Shown: in pieces, positions 14,140 to 26,133 of the stretch
Numbering within the stretch: the first letter of the stretch is position 1
How the letters are laid out: each line of letters begins with the position of its first letter
Assembly: GCA_905250115.1 (NCBI GenBank)
Contig: CAJNOI010000057.1
Coordinates: 456,283 to 520,282, forward strand
Length of the DNA stretch: 64,000 nt
Direction of reading: 5' to 3'
Source of the DNA: Adineta steineri
Taxonomy: Eukaryota; Rotifera; Eurotatoria; Adinetida; Adinetidae
Notes under the pieces: generated by a model
Database searches by the model: none
What the model was told of the DNA's origin: nothing
The model's input: the letters and a program-made list of their open reading frames with translations, nothing else
Made by a program: the position numbers and the translations under genes

Positions 14140-16010
14140 ATGACATTACAATCAAATAAAGATGATCTTGTTATCACAGGTATTTCAACAAAATTTCCTG
14201 AACGTTATTTATCACAACATATAAATGATAAATCATCTAATGAACAGAATCAATCTAGTGGATGTTCCTTTGATCCACATTGTCCAGAATGTATTCGTGA
14301 ATTATGGGGACCATTATTATCACCATTTGCTTATTTAATTAAACAAAATGCTCAATATTTCAATGAAATTCTTATGCGAATAGGACAATATAAAATAAAT
14401 ACAACATCAAATTCATCTTCAAAACATTTACCAAAATTTCCTAAACTTGAATATGAAGATCATAAATTTTTAACAGGAATTGGTCTTTGTGCTTTACATA
14501 TAACAAAAGTTAGTTGGCTGATAACTTGGGTAAGAATATTTATTGATGAATAAAATCTATGTCTAGATTTCTATTAGACATTTGGTTTCTTATTATTAAT
14601 AATAGCTTTTATTTTGATTCTATTACATGATTCATATCTTCCACCTCTTATTGTTCTTTTAAGTATGAAGGAAGCAACTCAATGGGGAATGAAATTTACA
14701 CTTCAACTAGTAATTAAAAAAACAGCCTTTTATTTATTGTTCGGATATTTATTTTCTAATTCAAAGGTTTTTATTATTATCTCACTGATTGGAATAGGTA
14801 AAATGTTAGCATCTGTGCTTGGTCTATTTGGAACAATTCATCGAACAGTAAAACTTATGATAGGAGTGAGTAATAGATATATCTAATTATTAGTATGATT
14901 TAAACTTATTTTCTAGAGATTAGACTGTAATATTTATTAGTATTCTTATTTTATTTGAAACTGGTTTAATCGTTTATGTAATTATCAGTTGGTCTGAAGT
15001 ATATCAATTTTTTGTATATTGAAAGAAAAATTAATTTAGCATACTTTATTCATTTTTAGCTTATATCAGATGTTGAAGATGCATTAAAAAATTCACTTTA
15101 TAATTCTCATCGTAGTACAAATAAAGATCAAATAATAAATACTTGGGATCGAATATTTCAAACTGTAACAGAAGATATATGAAAGAGAATAATATTAATC
15201 TTTTGATTTACAGTATGAATGTTGTGGATGGCTTAATAGTAATTTTACCGGGACCCTATGGAATAATTCACACTCATTTTTTTTACCATATTCTTGTTGT
15301 CGTCCAGGTTTGATTATATAAAAAAGTAACACAATGTTATAAATATTCATTTTTAATCAGGTGCATCTCACCCTACTTGTGAATTGGCTACTTCAGCTAA
15401 TCAAAATTATGCTGATCAAGTATTTATTTTTTCTTTATGACATATACAGTTGTTAACAGAAAAATCTTGCATAAATTTCTTTTCGTATTATTTTGAGAGC
15501 TTGAACAAACTATAGATCTTACTAAATATCTTTCTTAATAGCCATGTCAAGTTGCTATTCAAGAAAAATTATTAACAAATATCAATAAATTAATCGCACT
15601 TGCTATTCTTGGAATAATTCTCACTGTTGAAGTAATTCAAATTGATTTTAATTAATAAAACTATGAAACTAAATTAGATTGTATCTGCTATTGTCACATA
15701 TTTATATTCATCAACATTAAAAACTGCTCGTCGACGTCGTCGTTATCAGAATGATAAATTAATAAATAAATTTAAAAAACGACTTGTTTCTTATACTGAA
15801 CAAGCAACTGATACTACACCAACGAATCCAAATGAAAATCTTCCACGACAAGAACAACAACCTGAAACAAATGATCTTCGTCAATTATATAATCAATATG
15901 CTGCATTTCATCAAACTCCGCCTGATATGAATCCAAATGCAATGTCTATAACACCATCTGTTATTCAAGTTAAAAGACCAGATGTTTATTCATATTTTTA
16001 CTATGAATAA
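14140..16010 (+). CDS. tetraspanin family membrane protein
   Basis: Eight exons (14140-14529, 14578-14865, 14924-14998, 15060-15164, 15214-15307, 15361-15419, 15542-15631, 15678-16010) join in frame to 477 aa. Four hydrophobic segments are visible, in about exon 1/2 (joined, ending in FGFLLLIIAFILILL), late exon 2, exon 3 (VIFISILILFETGLIVYVII) and exons 7-8 (LIALAILGIILTVEIVSAI). The large loop carries the hallmark CCG in WDRIFQTYECCGWLNS, then a second Cys pair (YSCCRPG) and two more Cys. The N-terminal part before the first helix is about 115 residues, and the C-terminal tail is about 100 residues, rich in Gln/Asn/Pro and starting with a run of Arg. Ordinary tetraspanins have 200-300 residues with short tails. 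Tetraspanins organise membrane microdomains; the partner here is unknown. ATG 14140 is the first in the open frame, and an upstream exon is possible. Confidence 0.82.
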
Positions 16011-16451
16011 ATATATCTTTATTGTGCTGATTTTTTTCTCTTAAAGAATAGACAAAAAAAAAAAGAAAGAAACCGAAACATATCATAGTTTTGTATGCTG
16101 ATATAGACAGTATATATATATATATATACAAAGAAGAAAAAAAAAGAAATCGTCAATATATTGAACAAAAAAGAAAAATAGAATCGGGTTGACAAATAAA
16201 CGACTAGATAGAAATTGTCGATACAAGTCTGTTTTATCCCGATTGATTATCTCACTGTTCGCCAGATTGTTTTTCTATACAGAGTAATCTAGATAGACTA
16301 GCCTTTATACATGCACAAAAGAAAACCGGAAACATAAAGAAAAATATCGTTGCGATCTTTCCATATAAAATAGTTATTAGAAGGTAAAATATATACCTGA
16401 GATAAGAATGTTACATTCATAGATACAAAAAAAAGAAGAAACAAGTACATA
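16011..16451. other. convergent 3' region between tetraspanin and BCAS3
   Basis: The tetraspanin (+) and BCAS3 (-) genes end tail to tail around this 441 bp AT-rich segment, which includes a (TA)n run near 16112-16128. No exon or RNA gene is visible. Confidence 0.5.
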
Positions 16452-19400
16452 TTAATCTGTTGGATCACCCGTATCAGGAAATGGTATCATATTTTCAAGT
16501 GAACTATTTGTTTGTAATGGACGTATGACTGTATTACTACAAGTCGATGATGTTAATGAATCCATTGTATCAGTAATACCACCTAAATCAATAGAAATAA
16601 CGATTTTGTAAATAATTTTCTTAATCAACAAACTATTTTTTAATGAAATATCAACAGCAGCATCAGCTAATTTTTCCATAAGTTCAACTTCAAAATCAGA
16701 TTTTAAACTATCTAATGAACTTCCATAGACACTTAATGATGGTGCATCCTATGCAATATGAAGAATTTTAATCAATAAAAAAATATTTTGTTTTTTTATT
16801 TTACTTGAAAACTACCAGAACCAACTTCAATATAGGCAGGTGCTGTATCTTTATGGATGTTTGGTACATGGACTGGTGTAGATTTTGACCATTGCATTCT
16901 ATAGAATGAAAATTGTTTTTACATTAGAAATAAAAGAATTTAGAAATTTACGGTAAACTTTTTAAATCAGCTTCAACAAAATTCATTGATGTTTGTGGTG
17001 AATCAGCTGTACAAACATTGGAATTTGGATGACAAACACTTACAGTTGCTTCTGAATAATGTTTAAATTGAAATTGTGGACCCATCCATAAACGACGATG
17101 TGGACCAACATGTGTATTCATTTCAACCTAATTTAAAGAATTTAATATAGAAAAAAAAGAAAAAGAAATATCTTACTTGTCGTAACCAATCATCTTTGGA
17201 ATGGATTTTATTAGTTGATATTAATCGATGTCCTTGTGATAAAAATGAATTTGCAACTGACATACGTACTTCTGGCCATGTTATTAATCTTAATTAAAAA
17301 TGATTAGAAATTATATTCTTATCCATGATAATAATACCTTTGTAGTGGCCATTGAGCTTTTGGACATGCTTTAACAGCAAGTGGAGTTTCTGATGTAATG
17401 CGTGTACCATGTTTACTTATATCTAAAATAGAATAAGATTATTATTATACATGGTAATAGTATATAACTAACCTGGTATAGGTTCAAGTACATATTCAAT
17501 AAGTCGACCATACCAAGTAATAATATATAATGAACTACATGCACGTGGTGTATGATCTTGATGATTAATCATATCTTCTGGATTAAGAAAACCACGTGAT
17601 ATACCAAATGTTGTTGCCATACATAGCGAATCAATATTGAATGGTACACTAAGACCACTAACAAAATTATCTGTTGGTTGACGAATTATTGCAACAGCTG
17701 TTGAAAAAATACATTCACTTGTTGCTCGTTTTGTACGCATTGATGATAAATAATAATTATTATGACCATTAACTATATTCGATGATGAATTAGTTAACGT
17801 AGTTGATGATATATCTTTAAGTCCATTTTCATGTCCATTACTATTTGTTTGACGTGTTGATTGATCTTCAAGACCAGCTGTACGTTGATAACGACTAGCT
17901 TTATTTACAACATAATTTTTCGTATGACTACGAATATTAACAGCACCTAAAATAAATAGTTGTCAGTATTCGTTGTTTCTGAGTTGATTCTACTGTTCAA
18001 ATAATATTTTATTCTCATCAAGGATCTCGCAAAAGAAATGTATATATAGTAATACGATACAATATCAATGAAAACGTAACTAAAGTAAAAAAGATCAATA
18101 TCTCAACTTGTATCTCATATAAGAGCACAATTTGTTTAATCTCTATAAAGCCTACTTGTGAATTGAGAACTGAAGTAATCCGAGCGTAAATCTTGGAACT
18201 CTACAGAATGATATCACTCAACTTTATCTCGTAATCATCCCTACTTTGAAAGAAAAGATTTTAATCTATAGCTTACCTCCATATGGATTAATCGCATATA
18301 AATGTGTGGTTCCTCGTTTCGTTGATATCGCAAGCCATCGACTGTCAGTAGTAAATGTTATATGAGATACTAAAAAAAAGGAAATAAATAAATAAATATA
18401 TACATGTATGTTATTTATTTACCCCGACAATCCGTATCTCCACGAAATAATGTATACAAATGTTTAATATATGTTCTTGTACAACGATAGGGTGATGATT
18501 GAATTTGTAATACATTAAAATAATGTCCACTATTATCACATGTAACAAGTAAATGTCCACTTGGATTAAATTGTAAATAACCAATAGGTTCAGTATGAGC
18601 TTGAAAATGAGCAATTATCCAATTTTGTCTTTCATCATGAACTGATGACTGAAAAAAAAGAAATAAAATTAAAAAAAAAGTCATCTTTATAATAATTTTC
18701 TTACACCAAACAATTTAACGGTATCAACAATTGTTATAATTCCTGGTTGTGGTTCTTCTTTACCTGATCCATGTCTATGACGTGTTGAATTTGTATTATT
18801 ATTATTACTATTATTATTCATCGTTGATAATAATTGTTGTTTAGGTGGTGATGATTTTTCATTTCCATTATTTATTTGTTGTCCACTATATCCAAGTACA
18901 CTTTCTCCGATTTTAACAACACTTTTCGATAAAGATTTAGCTGCATTTAACATAACACCCGTATATGATGCATATTGTTCCGATATATTTCCATTGATAC
19001 CACCTGATGATTGATGAATTAAATTAAGACGATAATCAACAAATGCTAACCATCTTGTTGATAATGATAATGGTAATGATGAATATAAATTAGTTAGAAA
19101 AAATTTTTCATCAAATTTTATTATATCATAACCAATAATAAATGTATGTGTCGCACAAATAAGTACGGAACTATTTGATTCAATTAATATTGGTTCATTT
19201 TGAAGAATATTTCCAGGTAAATTAAGAATTTTTATAATATGTTGATCATTTTTTAATGAACGTATTTGTATTGATGGTGGTCCAGCTGATTTAGCAAATG
19301 CAATTAATGGACGATGTATTGAATATGGATCATCATTTGAAGAATTCAATATTAATAAACATGCCGAACAAATATTATGTTCACGAATAGAAAATAATTC

Positions 19401-19817
19401 ACTTGCGATACCATTACTTTCAATTGTCCATAATGTTAACCCACTTTTATAGGCAATTAATAAAACCAATGTATCATAACGTATTGATGAATGCCATTCA
19501 TGTGCATTAGATAAAAAACGCATCCATTCTATGGGTTCTAATTGATCAGCATTTATTGGACGTGATGATATTGCATAGGCCTGTATATGAATGACAAAAT
19601 ATATATATATTTTATGAAAAGAGAAATTATTTTAAAATTACTTGAGGAACTTTTTCTACAACATCGTGAAAAAGATCAACAACTGATTCAATAACACTTT
19701 TTTCGCTAAAATGAATAATAGATATATGTGAAAAAAAATAATTAAATTCCTTTTTTTCTTTTACTTGACAGCCTCCGGTCGAATTTTTCGTAATTCAATT
19801 GATGATACATAGGACAT
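16452..19817 (-). CDS. BCAS3: BCAS3 WD40-type protein
   Basis: A multi-exon minus-strand gene running from ATG 19817 to the TAA at 16454-16452. The N-terminus MSYVSSIELRKIRPEAV leads into EKSVIESVVDLFHDVVEKVP, the conserved BCAS3 entry segment. The large exon 18687-19523 matches the beta-propeller part (LTLWTIESNG, STRWLAFVDYRLNLIHQSSG, YTGVMLNAAKSLSKSV). The exon at about 18276-18370 carries TTDSRWLAISTKRGTTHLYA and INPYGG, nearly invariant in the family. C-terminal exons carry YGRLIEYVLEPIP and GPHRRLWMGPQFQF, typical of the BCAS3 C-terminal domain. Known homologues act at phagophores with PHAF1 and in cytoskeletal polarity. An asparagine/serine-rich insert (NNNSNNNNTNS) sits at about 18785-18830. 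The intron at about 17950-18275 is several times longer than its neighbours. Exon edges are approximate, the identity is firm. Confidence 0.9.
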
Positions 19818-21222
19818 TCAAGCAGTTAATTTCCAACAAAAGAAAAACGCTATGAATATATATATGTATTTATATTCTAAAATAAATGTGCAATGCGAAG
19901 AATGCGCTTTAGTATAAATATTGTCATGCGACACTATTAAAAATTTATCAAAGCAAATCGCGAATCAGCTGACAATTACGACTTAAAAATGTAATGATGA
20001 CTCATAAACAGACACGAGGAAAAAAAACAACAAAGAATAATGTACAAAGAAAATAAAATTCGTTTTATTGGGTGTTGAAAGCTAATCATCCAATTCATTA
20101 TAAAAAGCGTATCAAAAGATGTCGCAGTGAAAGTATTGCCGTATCGAATACAACTATGACCAGCGTCTATCTATGTTTTATCAGATATAGATTATTGGTT
20201 GGTCGAAAGATAAATATGAAATAAGCAGGATGTTCGAGGCGACCAACTATCGTAAAATGTACTATATTAAGTATCTATAGTCCAGTTTCGTTTTTCTTCT
20301 CACTGTACTGCTTTGGATTTTCGACCAGTACTAGCAGTGGTGAGTAATATTATGTAGATCAACCGAAAGAAGGAGCAGAAGAACTATTGTATAATAAAAT
20401 CCTTTTGTCATGACTGAATTTGCAAAATCTTCGTGATATCTCATTCATCCAGTCACAAGAAGAAAATTCAAGATTCTAGCAAACGAATACACTTTCATGA
20501 AATATTATGACTCTCTTCTCGCTCTGATGGAATATTTAGATAGATTATTATTTGCCGTTGCTAAACGAAAAAAATGACTTTTAATTCTCTTCTTCATCTC
20601 TTGACTAATACGTAACCTTTGTTATAATGTTAAACTCATATTATATAAGACAAAATGTGTCTAATTATTCATCATACTCTGAAACAAATTTCTCCTATTT
20701 CCCATTTAGACATACATATTTTTATACTTTTTCCCCACCAAATTTTCGACATTCTTCCTTTCAACCAAACTATGGCACACCAGATTATTTCACATTCTCG
20801 AGGTATCAGTTTTACTAATACTTAGTAACTCCTACTTATCATTTTAAATTAGAGTTCAAACGTACCTATACCTTTTGTTTTGTAACAAATCAATATTTTA
20901 TTCAGCCGTATAATGTACTCATTAATTCAAAATCAATTGAGCGATATTGAAGAATGAAATTACCCGATCATAAACTGCATCTTAGCATTATTACAATACA
21001 TAGATTAATTCAGAGAAGTACTCTATAGGTTGAATATAACAACTGCTCTTATATATATTAAAGAAACACATTCAAAACTATAATTTGGATAGAATTTTAT
21101 TTATAAATTATAAAAAGAAAAAATTCATTTTTATATTATTCTAATTACACAACCTAATTATCACTATTATATATTTCTATCTATACAAAATGTTCTGTTG
21201 CGTAAAGGAGAAAAGTTCATAT
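19818..21222. other. BCAS3 upstream region and intergenic DNA
   Basis: Between the BCAS3 start (-) and the metaxin stop (-). I see no supportable exon. A 63-codon Tyr/Phe-rich frame at 20627-20818 has no splice partners or homology that I recognise. Confidence 0.45.
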
Positions 21223-22502
21223 TTATGATGTAATCGTATGAGAATTTGCACCAATTTTTGTTAACATAAAAAAAAAGATTGAAAATGATACAACTTGTGA
21301 GATGATATGTAATATTGAAACAATATCAATTGAATTTTCTGAAGATGATGAAGATAAAAGAGCATGACTTTCATTCTCTTTAGTTAATAATAAGAATTGT
21401 TCTTCATCAATACGTTTAACATAATTAACAAGTCGTGTATGTTGATTAAATAAAGTTCGTAATCGAGATTTTTCAGATGCATGATGAGAAAGTACGAGAA
21501 GATAAGCACTAACCCATGTATCAATAAGAGAAAATCTAATTAAAATAAATAAATAAATAAATTTTCTTTATCAATTATTTTTCTCTTATACTTTTCTCCA
21601 CCAATATAGGGTTGATTATGTCTTGCTAATTCATTTTCAATTATAGATAAACATTTGTCAGCATCAGCATAAATCTACGAAAAAAATAAAATAAATGTTT
21701 AAATAGAAAAACAAAAGAATTATTTACTTGATTTTGTTGTTCATTTGAATATGAACATTTATTTGCAACAATATTTAACCATGTTTGAGCTGATGTAAAT
21801 TTTTTTCGAATATAAAATAAACTTGTTGGTAAACCAATTGTATAATGATATAAAGCTCGATATGATGCTCTATTTATATCATCAAACCATTGTGAATGCA
21901 TCTGTATAAAATAAGAAGAGATTTTAATGAAGCAATTAGAAAATAATACATACAAATGCTGGAACAAATAGACGTTTAAATGTCGCTAACAGAGCAAGCT
22001 CATCAGCTGTTGGCTAAAAGAAATATTTTTCTTATATTTAAATCATTCAACAACAAAAAATACTAACATCTAATTTTCGACTATATTGATATATTGAATC
22101 AAAGCCGACATAATGTTTATTATTTGAAACATCATACAATGTTGGATAAGTTCCTATAAAAATAGATTATTTTCTGATAATAATAATAAAATATCTAACC
22201 AAATATCATAGATAATTGTCGATTAGCATTAACAATTGAACAAGAATATCCTTGAGCACGAAGCCATAACTAGATATTAAATTACATAAACATGTATATT
22301 TAAAATAGCTAGGATTATCTTACTGAAGCTGCTAAAGAATTTGGATCAATCGTTATTAGATGTTTACAACTAGGCCATACAGAAAGTACAAGATTTTCCC
22401 GTACTTGATTCTAAAATAGACAAAAAATTCTAAATTTTACGAGGAAAAAAACAAAATTCTTACATGCGAAATTGTTGTTTCCATCTCGAACGGCGAACTC
22501 AT
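21223..22502 (-). CDS. metaxin family outer mitochondrial membrane protein
   Basis: About eight exons on the minus strand from ATG 22502 to the TAA at 21225-21223, roughly 300 aa. The N-terminal thioredoxin-fold part includes VWPSCKHLITIDPNSLAAS and WLRAQGYSCSIVNANRQLS. The GST-C/metaxin part has HSQWFDDINRASYRALYHYT, LPTSLFYIRKK and AQTWLNIVANKC, then YADADKCLSIIENEL and the typical QPYIGGEKFSLIDTWVSAYL. A hydrophobic C-terminal segment (VVSFSIFFFMLTKIG) fits the tail anchor of metaxin-1. The known role is mitochondrial protein import and beta-barrel assembly with the SAM complex. The start is 161 bp from the divergent FAHD1 start. Metaxin-1 or -3 is more likely than metaxin-2 because of the tail anchor. 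A failed-axon-connections homologue is a weaker alternative. Confidence 0.8.
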
Positions 22503-22663
22503 ATTATTGTATGCGAGTCTTGATTAATGAAAAATAGTCGAAGAAGACATCTATCTTTTATGTAATTGATCAATAGAATCGATCAATCAAATTTATAGTA
22601 TAAACTACTACTAGGTACATAGTAAGTAAGGTATTTGTACGATAGTGCACAAAGATTTTAAAA
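22503..22663. promoter_or_regulatory. short divergent promoter, metaxin and FAHD1
   Basis: Only 161 bp separates the two divergent start codons. Both promoters and both 5'UTRs must fit here or overlap the genes. Both products are linked to mitochondria by family knowledge, so shared expression is plausible. I see no clear TATA box. Confidence 0.45.
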
Positions 22664-23489
22664 ATGGCCGGTTCATTAAAAAATTTTCGATCAATTTGTA
22701 AGAAAATTATTTGTATTGGGCGTAATTATAGGTAGAAGAAAGTCTTTAAATAATTCTATTGAAAAATGTCTTCTATGATTTTTTCAGTGAACATGCAAGT
22801 GAACTGGGCAATGTAAATAAATCCACATCATTCTATCGATTTATTAAGATTTTTCTTTTAAGGCTGTCCCAACTAAACCAATGATCTTTATGAAACCACC
22901 AAGTGCTTTTATTGTGCCACCAAATGAAATCAAAGTATTGAATATTCATGAATAATTACAAAAAAAAAAAATTTTTCTATTCAATTAGATTCCATCTGAA
23001 TGGGATGAACTTCATCATGAAGTTGAATTAGGTGTTATCATAGATAAACAATGTCAAAATGTTACGAAAGAACAAGCTGAAAAAAATATTGGTGGTTATT
23101 GTCTTGCATTAGATATGACTGGACGAAAAGTTCAAGATCAATTAAAAAAACAAGGTCATCCATGGTTACTCGCAAAAGGTTTTGATACATCTTGTCCATG
23201 TGGAGATTTTATTGATAAAACCCAACTTAATTTATCTTCATCTGTTAATCTTTGGCTTAGTGTTAATGGAAAAATGAAACAAAATGGTCATACACGTGAT
23301 ATGATCTTTTCGATTTCGGATTTAATTGTTTATATATCAAAATATATAACATTAGAACATGGTGATTTAATTTTAACTGGTACACCAGCTGGTGTTGGAC
23401 CAGTTAAACGAGGTGATCATATTGAAGCTGGACTTACCGGTGAAAATAATTTTAAGTATTCAATGAAATTTAATGTGGCCTCGAAATAA
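22664..23489 (+). CDS. FAHD1: FAHD1-type acylpyruvase / oxaloacetate decarboxylase
   Basis: Four exons (22664-22731, 22788-22812, 22863-22934, 22989-23489) join to 221 aa, about the usual length of FAHD1. The fold signature of the fumarylacetoacetate hydrolase superfamily is present: GRNYRSEHASELGN, then KPPSAFIVPP, then the metal-binding HHEVELGVII, the Asp in GGYCLALDMTGR, the Lys in AKGFDTSCP, and the TGTPAGVGP loop near the end. The enzyme hydrolyses acylpyruvates and decarboxylates oxaloacetate, normally in mitochondria with Mg2+. I see no strong mitochondrial presequence, although SLKNFRSICKK is basic. All motif residues I can check are intact. Confidence 0.92.
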
Positions 23490-23651
23490 ATGCGAACAAA
23501 GGCATTCTTTAATTTATTTTTTTCTCCTCACAAAATAGTTTATTTACTAAATTGATGCAACACGTAGTTTTTATTAGTTTAAAGATAAGATTTTTTGAAT
23601 GATTTTTATTTATATTGCAGATAGTAAAAAATCCATAATACAAAAAAGAGA

Positions 23652-25799
23652 ATGACACTTATTGCTAAAGAAAAATTGTTAGCACTTTTACTTGAATATC
23701 CTAAACCAGCTGGTATTGTTATGGGTTATGGTACAGCCGGTTTTCGTGCTCGAGCTGATACACTTCCATGGCAAATGATTCGAATTGGTCTTCTAGCTGC
23801 AATGCGTTCTAAAGTTAAACAAGGTTAGTTTTTCTTTTTGCTAATGTTATCATAAATTTGTTTTTTTGTTTATAGCTTGCGTCGGTGCAATGATTACAGC
23901 TTCACATAATCCTGAACAAGATAATGGTGTTAAATTAATTGATCCATATGGTGAAATGCTTGATCAAACATGGGAAGTCTATGCAAATAATTTATCTATG
24001 CTTGAGTAAAATTAAATTTTGATAAAAATAAGATTAATTTGTTATTTTTCATTAGTGATGATATTCATGTATTATGGGATTATTTGGAAACCTTAATGAC
24101 TCAATTGAATATTCAACCACATGATGAAGCAATTGTTGCTATTGCATATGATACTCGGTTTGTTAAAGAATATAATTATGCAAAGTTTAATTACATATGT
24201 ATATTTATTTAGACAAAGTAGTCCACTCTTGGCAAGTATTCTTAAACGAGCCGCCCAAGCTTTATATACAACTATTATGGATTTTGGTAAGAAATTAAGT
24301 TTTAAAAAAAATTTGTTTTTAATTTAATTTTTTAAATAGAACTTATGACAACACCACAACTTCATTATGCTGTTCGTTGTTATAATGATGATGGTCAATA
24401 TGGACATTATACTGAAGCTGGTTATTTTGATAAATTATGTACAGCATTTCAAAATTTACTTGAAGTAAAATCATATTATTTTCATGAATTCATCAAAATG
24501 TATATTTTCTTAGATGACACCTAATACTCAACGTCTTGAACCACTTGCTGTTGATGCTGCAAATGGCATTGGTGCTATGAAATTAGCATATATGCGTCAA
24601 ACATTAGCTAAATTTATTCAAATTGAAATTTTTAATGATGGAACAAGAGGACATTTAAATGATAAAGTAGATTGATTAGAAGAAAATTAAAAATAATTTT
24701 TCGTTTATTTAATTTAGTGTGGTGCTGATTATGTTAAACTTTATCAAAAAACACCTGAAGGTTTACCATTAGCAAGTTATACGAAATATTGTTCGATTGA
24801 CGGTGATGCTGATCGTTTAATTTATTTTTTTATGGATAAAAATCAACAATTTCGTTTACTTGATGGTGATCGATTTTCCGTCTTATTTGCTTCTTTTCTT
24901 TCAATTAAATTGAACGAAGCAAAACTATTCGATGATGTTAAAATAGGTGTCATACAAACAGCTTATGCTAATGGTAGTTCAACAAATTATATCGTCAATA
25001 CCATGGTAAAAATATTCCCAAGATTAATCATCATAACTAAAATCTTTCTCTTCTAGAAAGTTCCAGTAGCATGTGTACCAACTGGTGTTAAACATTTACA
25101 TCATAAAGCACTCGATTATGATATTGGTATTTATTTTGAAGCTAATGGACATGGAACAGTATGAGAATTTATTTGTTTATTAAATGTCATAATTACTCTA
25201 AAAATTTATTTAGATCATATTTAGCGATGATTTAAAGAGTAAAATTAAATTAGCAATCGATGATCCCAAGTAAATTTTGTTATATGTGAAATTGTCTATT
25301 GTTCTTTTTTTGTTTTCGAAATAATTTAGTCGAACAATGGAAGAACGTTTAGCTGCAAATCAAATACGAGCATTTATTAATATAATTAATGAAACTGTTG
25401 GTGATGCTATTGCTGATTTATTAGCAACTGAAGTTATTCTTTCGATATTACATTTAAATCTTGATGGATGGTTAAATTTATATGATGATTTACCACAACG
25501 ACAATTGAAAGTAGCAGTTAGAGATCGAACTATGATACAAACAACGGATGCTGAACGACGTTGTATTGCTCCTGCTCATTTACAAGATTGTATTGATGAA
25601 CTTGTTTCGAAATATCCATCAGGTCGTGCATTTGTTCGGTAAGAAAATAATTAATTATATTGTTTATTCTTATCATTTCTTTTCAAGACCATCGGGTACT
25701 GAAGATATTGTTCGTGTTTATGCTGAAGCAACAACACAAGTTGAAGCTGATAAATTAGCTGATGAAGTACGTAAAGTTGTAGAAGAATTAACCAAGTGA
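23652..25799 (+). CDS. PGM3: phosphoacetylglucosamine mutase
   Basis: A multi-exon gene with short introns, starting at ATG 23652 ([14 protein letters not shown]) 163 bp after FAHD1. It interconverts N-acetylglucosamine-6-phosphate and -1-phosphate in UDP-GlcNAc synthesis, needed for chitin and glycosylation. The N-terminal domain has [11 protein letters not shown] and the phosphoserine loop [13 protein letters not shown], with catalytic Ser at about residue 67. The metal-binding loop is [12 protein letters not shown] at about 24793-24830. The sugar-binding segment GVKHLHHKA lies near 25090, and EANGHGT near 25140. The C-terminal phosphate-binding loop [15 protein letters not shown] spans the last intron near 25640-25690. 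These are the AGM1 versions of the motifs, not those of PGM1 or PMM. The gene looks complete. Confidence 0.93.
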
Positions 25800-26133
25800 A
25801 CAAAGCATACAATCATGTTATTATTTCGTTATATTTTTCTTTTGGGAATGTTTATTTTATTCCTTCATATAGTGATTGTTATTTTTTATTCGACTACATT
25901 TTAAATATATATTTTAAACAATTTTATTTCAATAATTTTTCTGCTTTTGTAAATATGGCATTGAAAAGAGATGATAAATGATAAGGATATATCAAAATTG
26001 TGTGTTGAAATGATGATGATGATGAAGATAACTAAAAAATATCATTTGTCTATAAAAGAAAAGAACAGAATGTAAGAATTTTTTCTTGCTTAGTCAAATA
26101 GTTATTTATTGACTGGATAAAAAGAAAATAATA
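25800..26133. other. PGM3 3' region and upstream of the transporter
   Basis: AT-rich spacer holding the PGM3 3'UTR and any promoter for the transporter. No exon is visible. The 61-codon frame at 25796-25981 has no recognisable content. Confidence 0.45.

Noticed and set aside
20627..20818. 63-codon Tyr/Phe-rich frame
   Set aside because: Odd composition but no leader, splice sites or homology that I can see.
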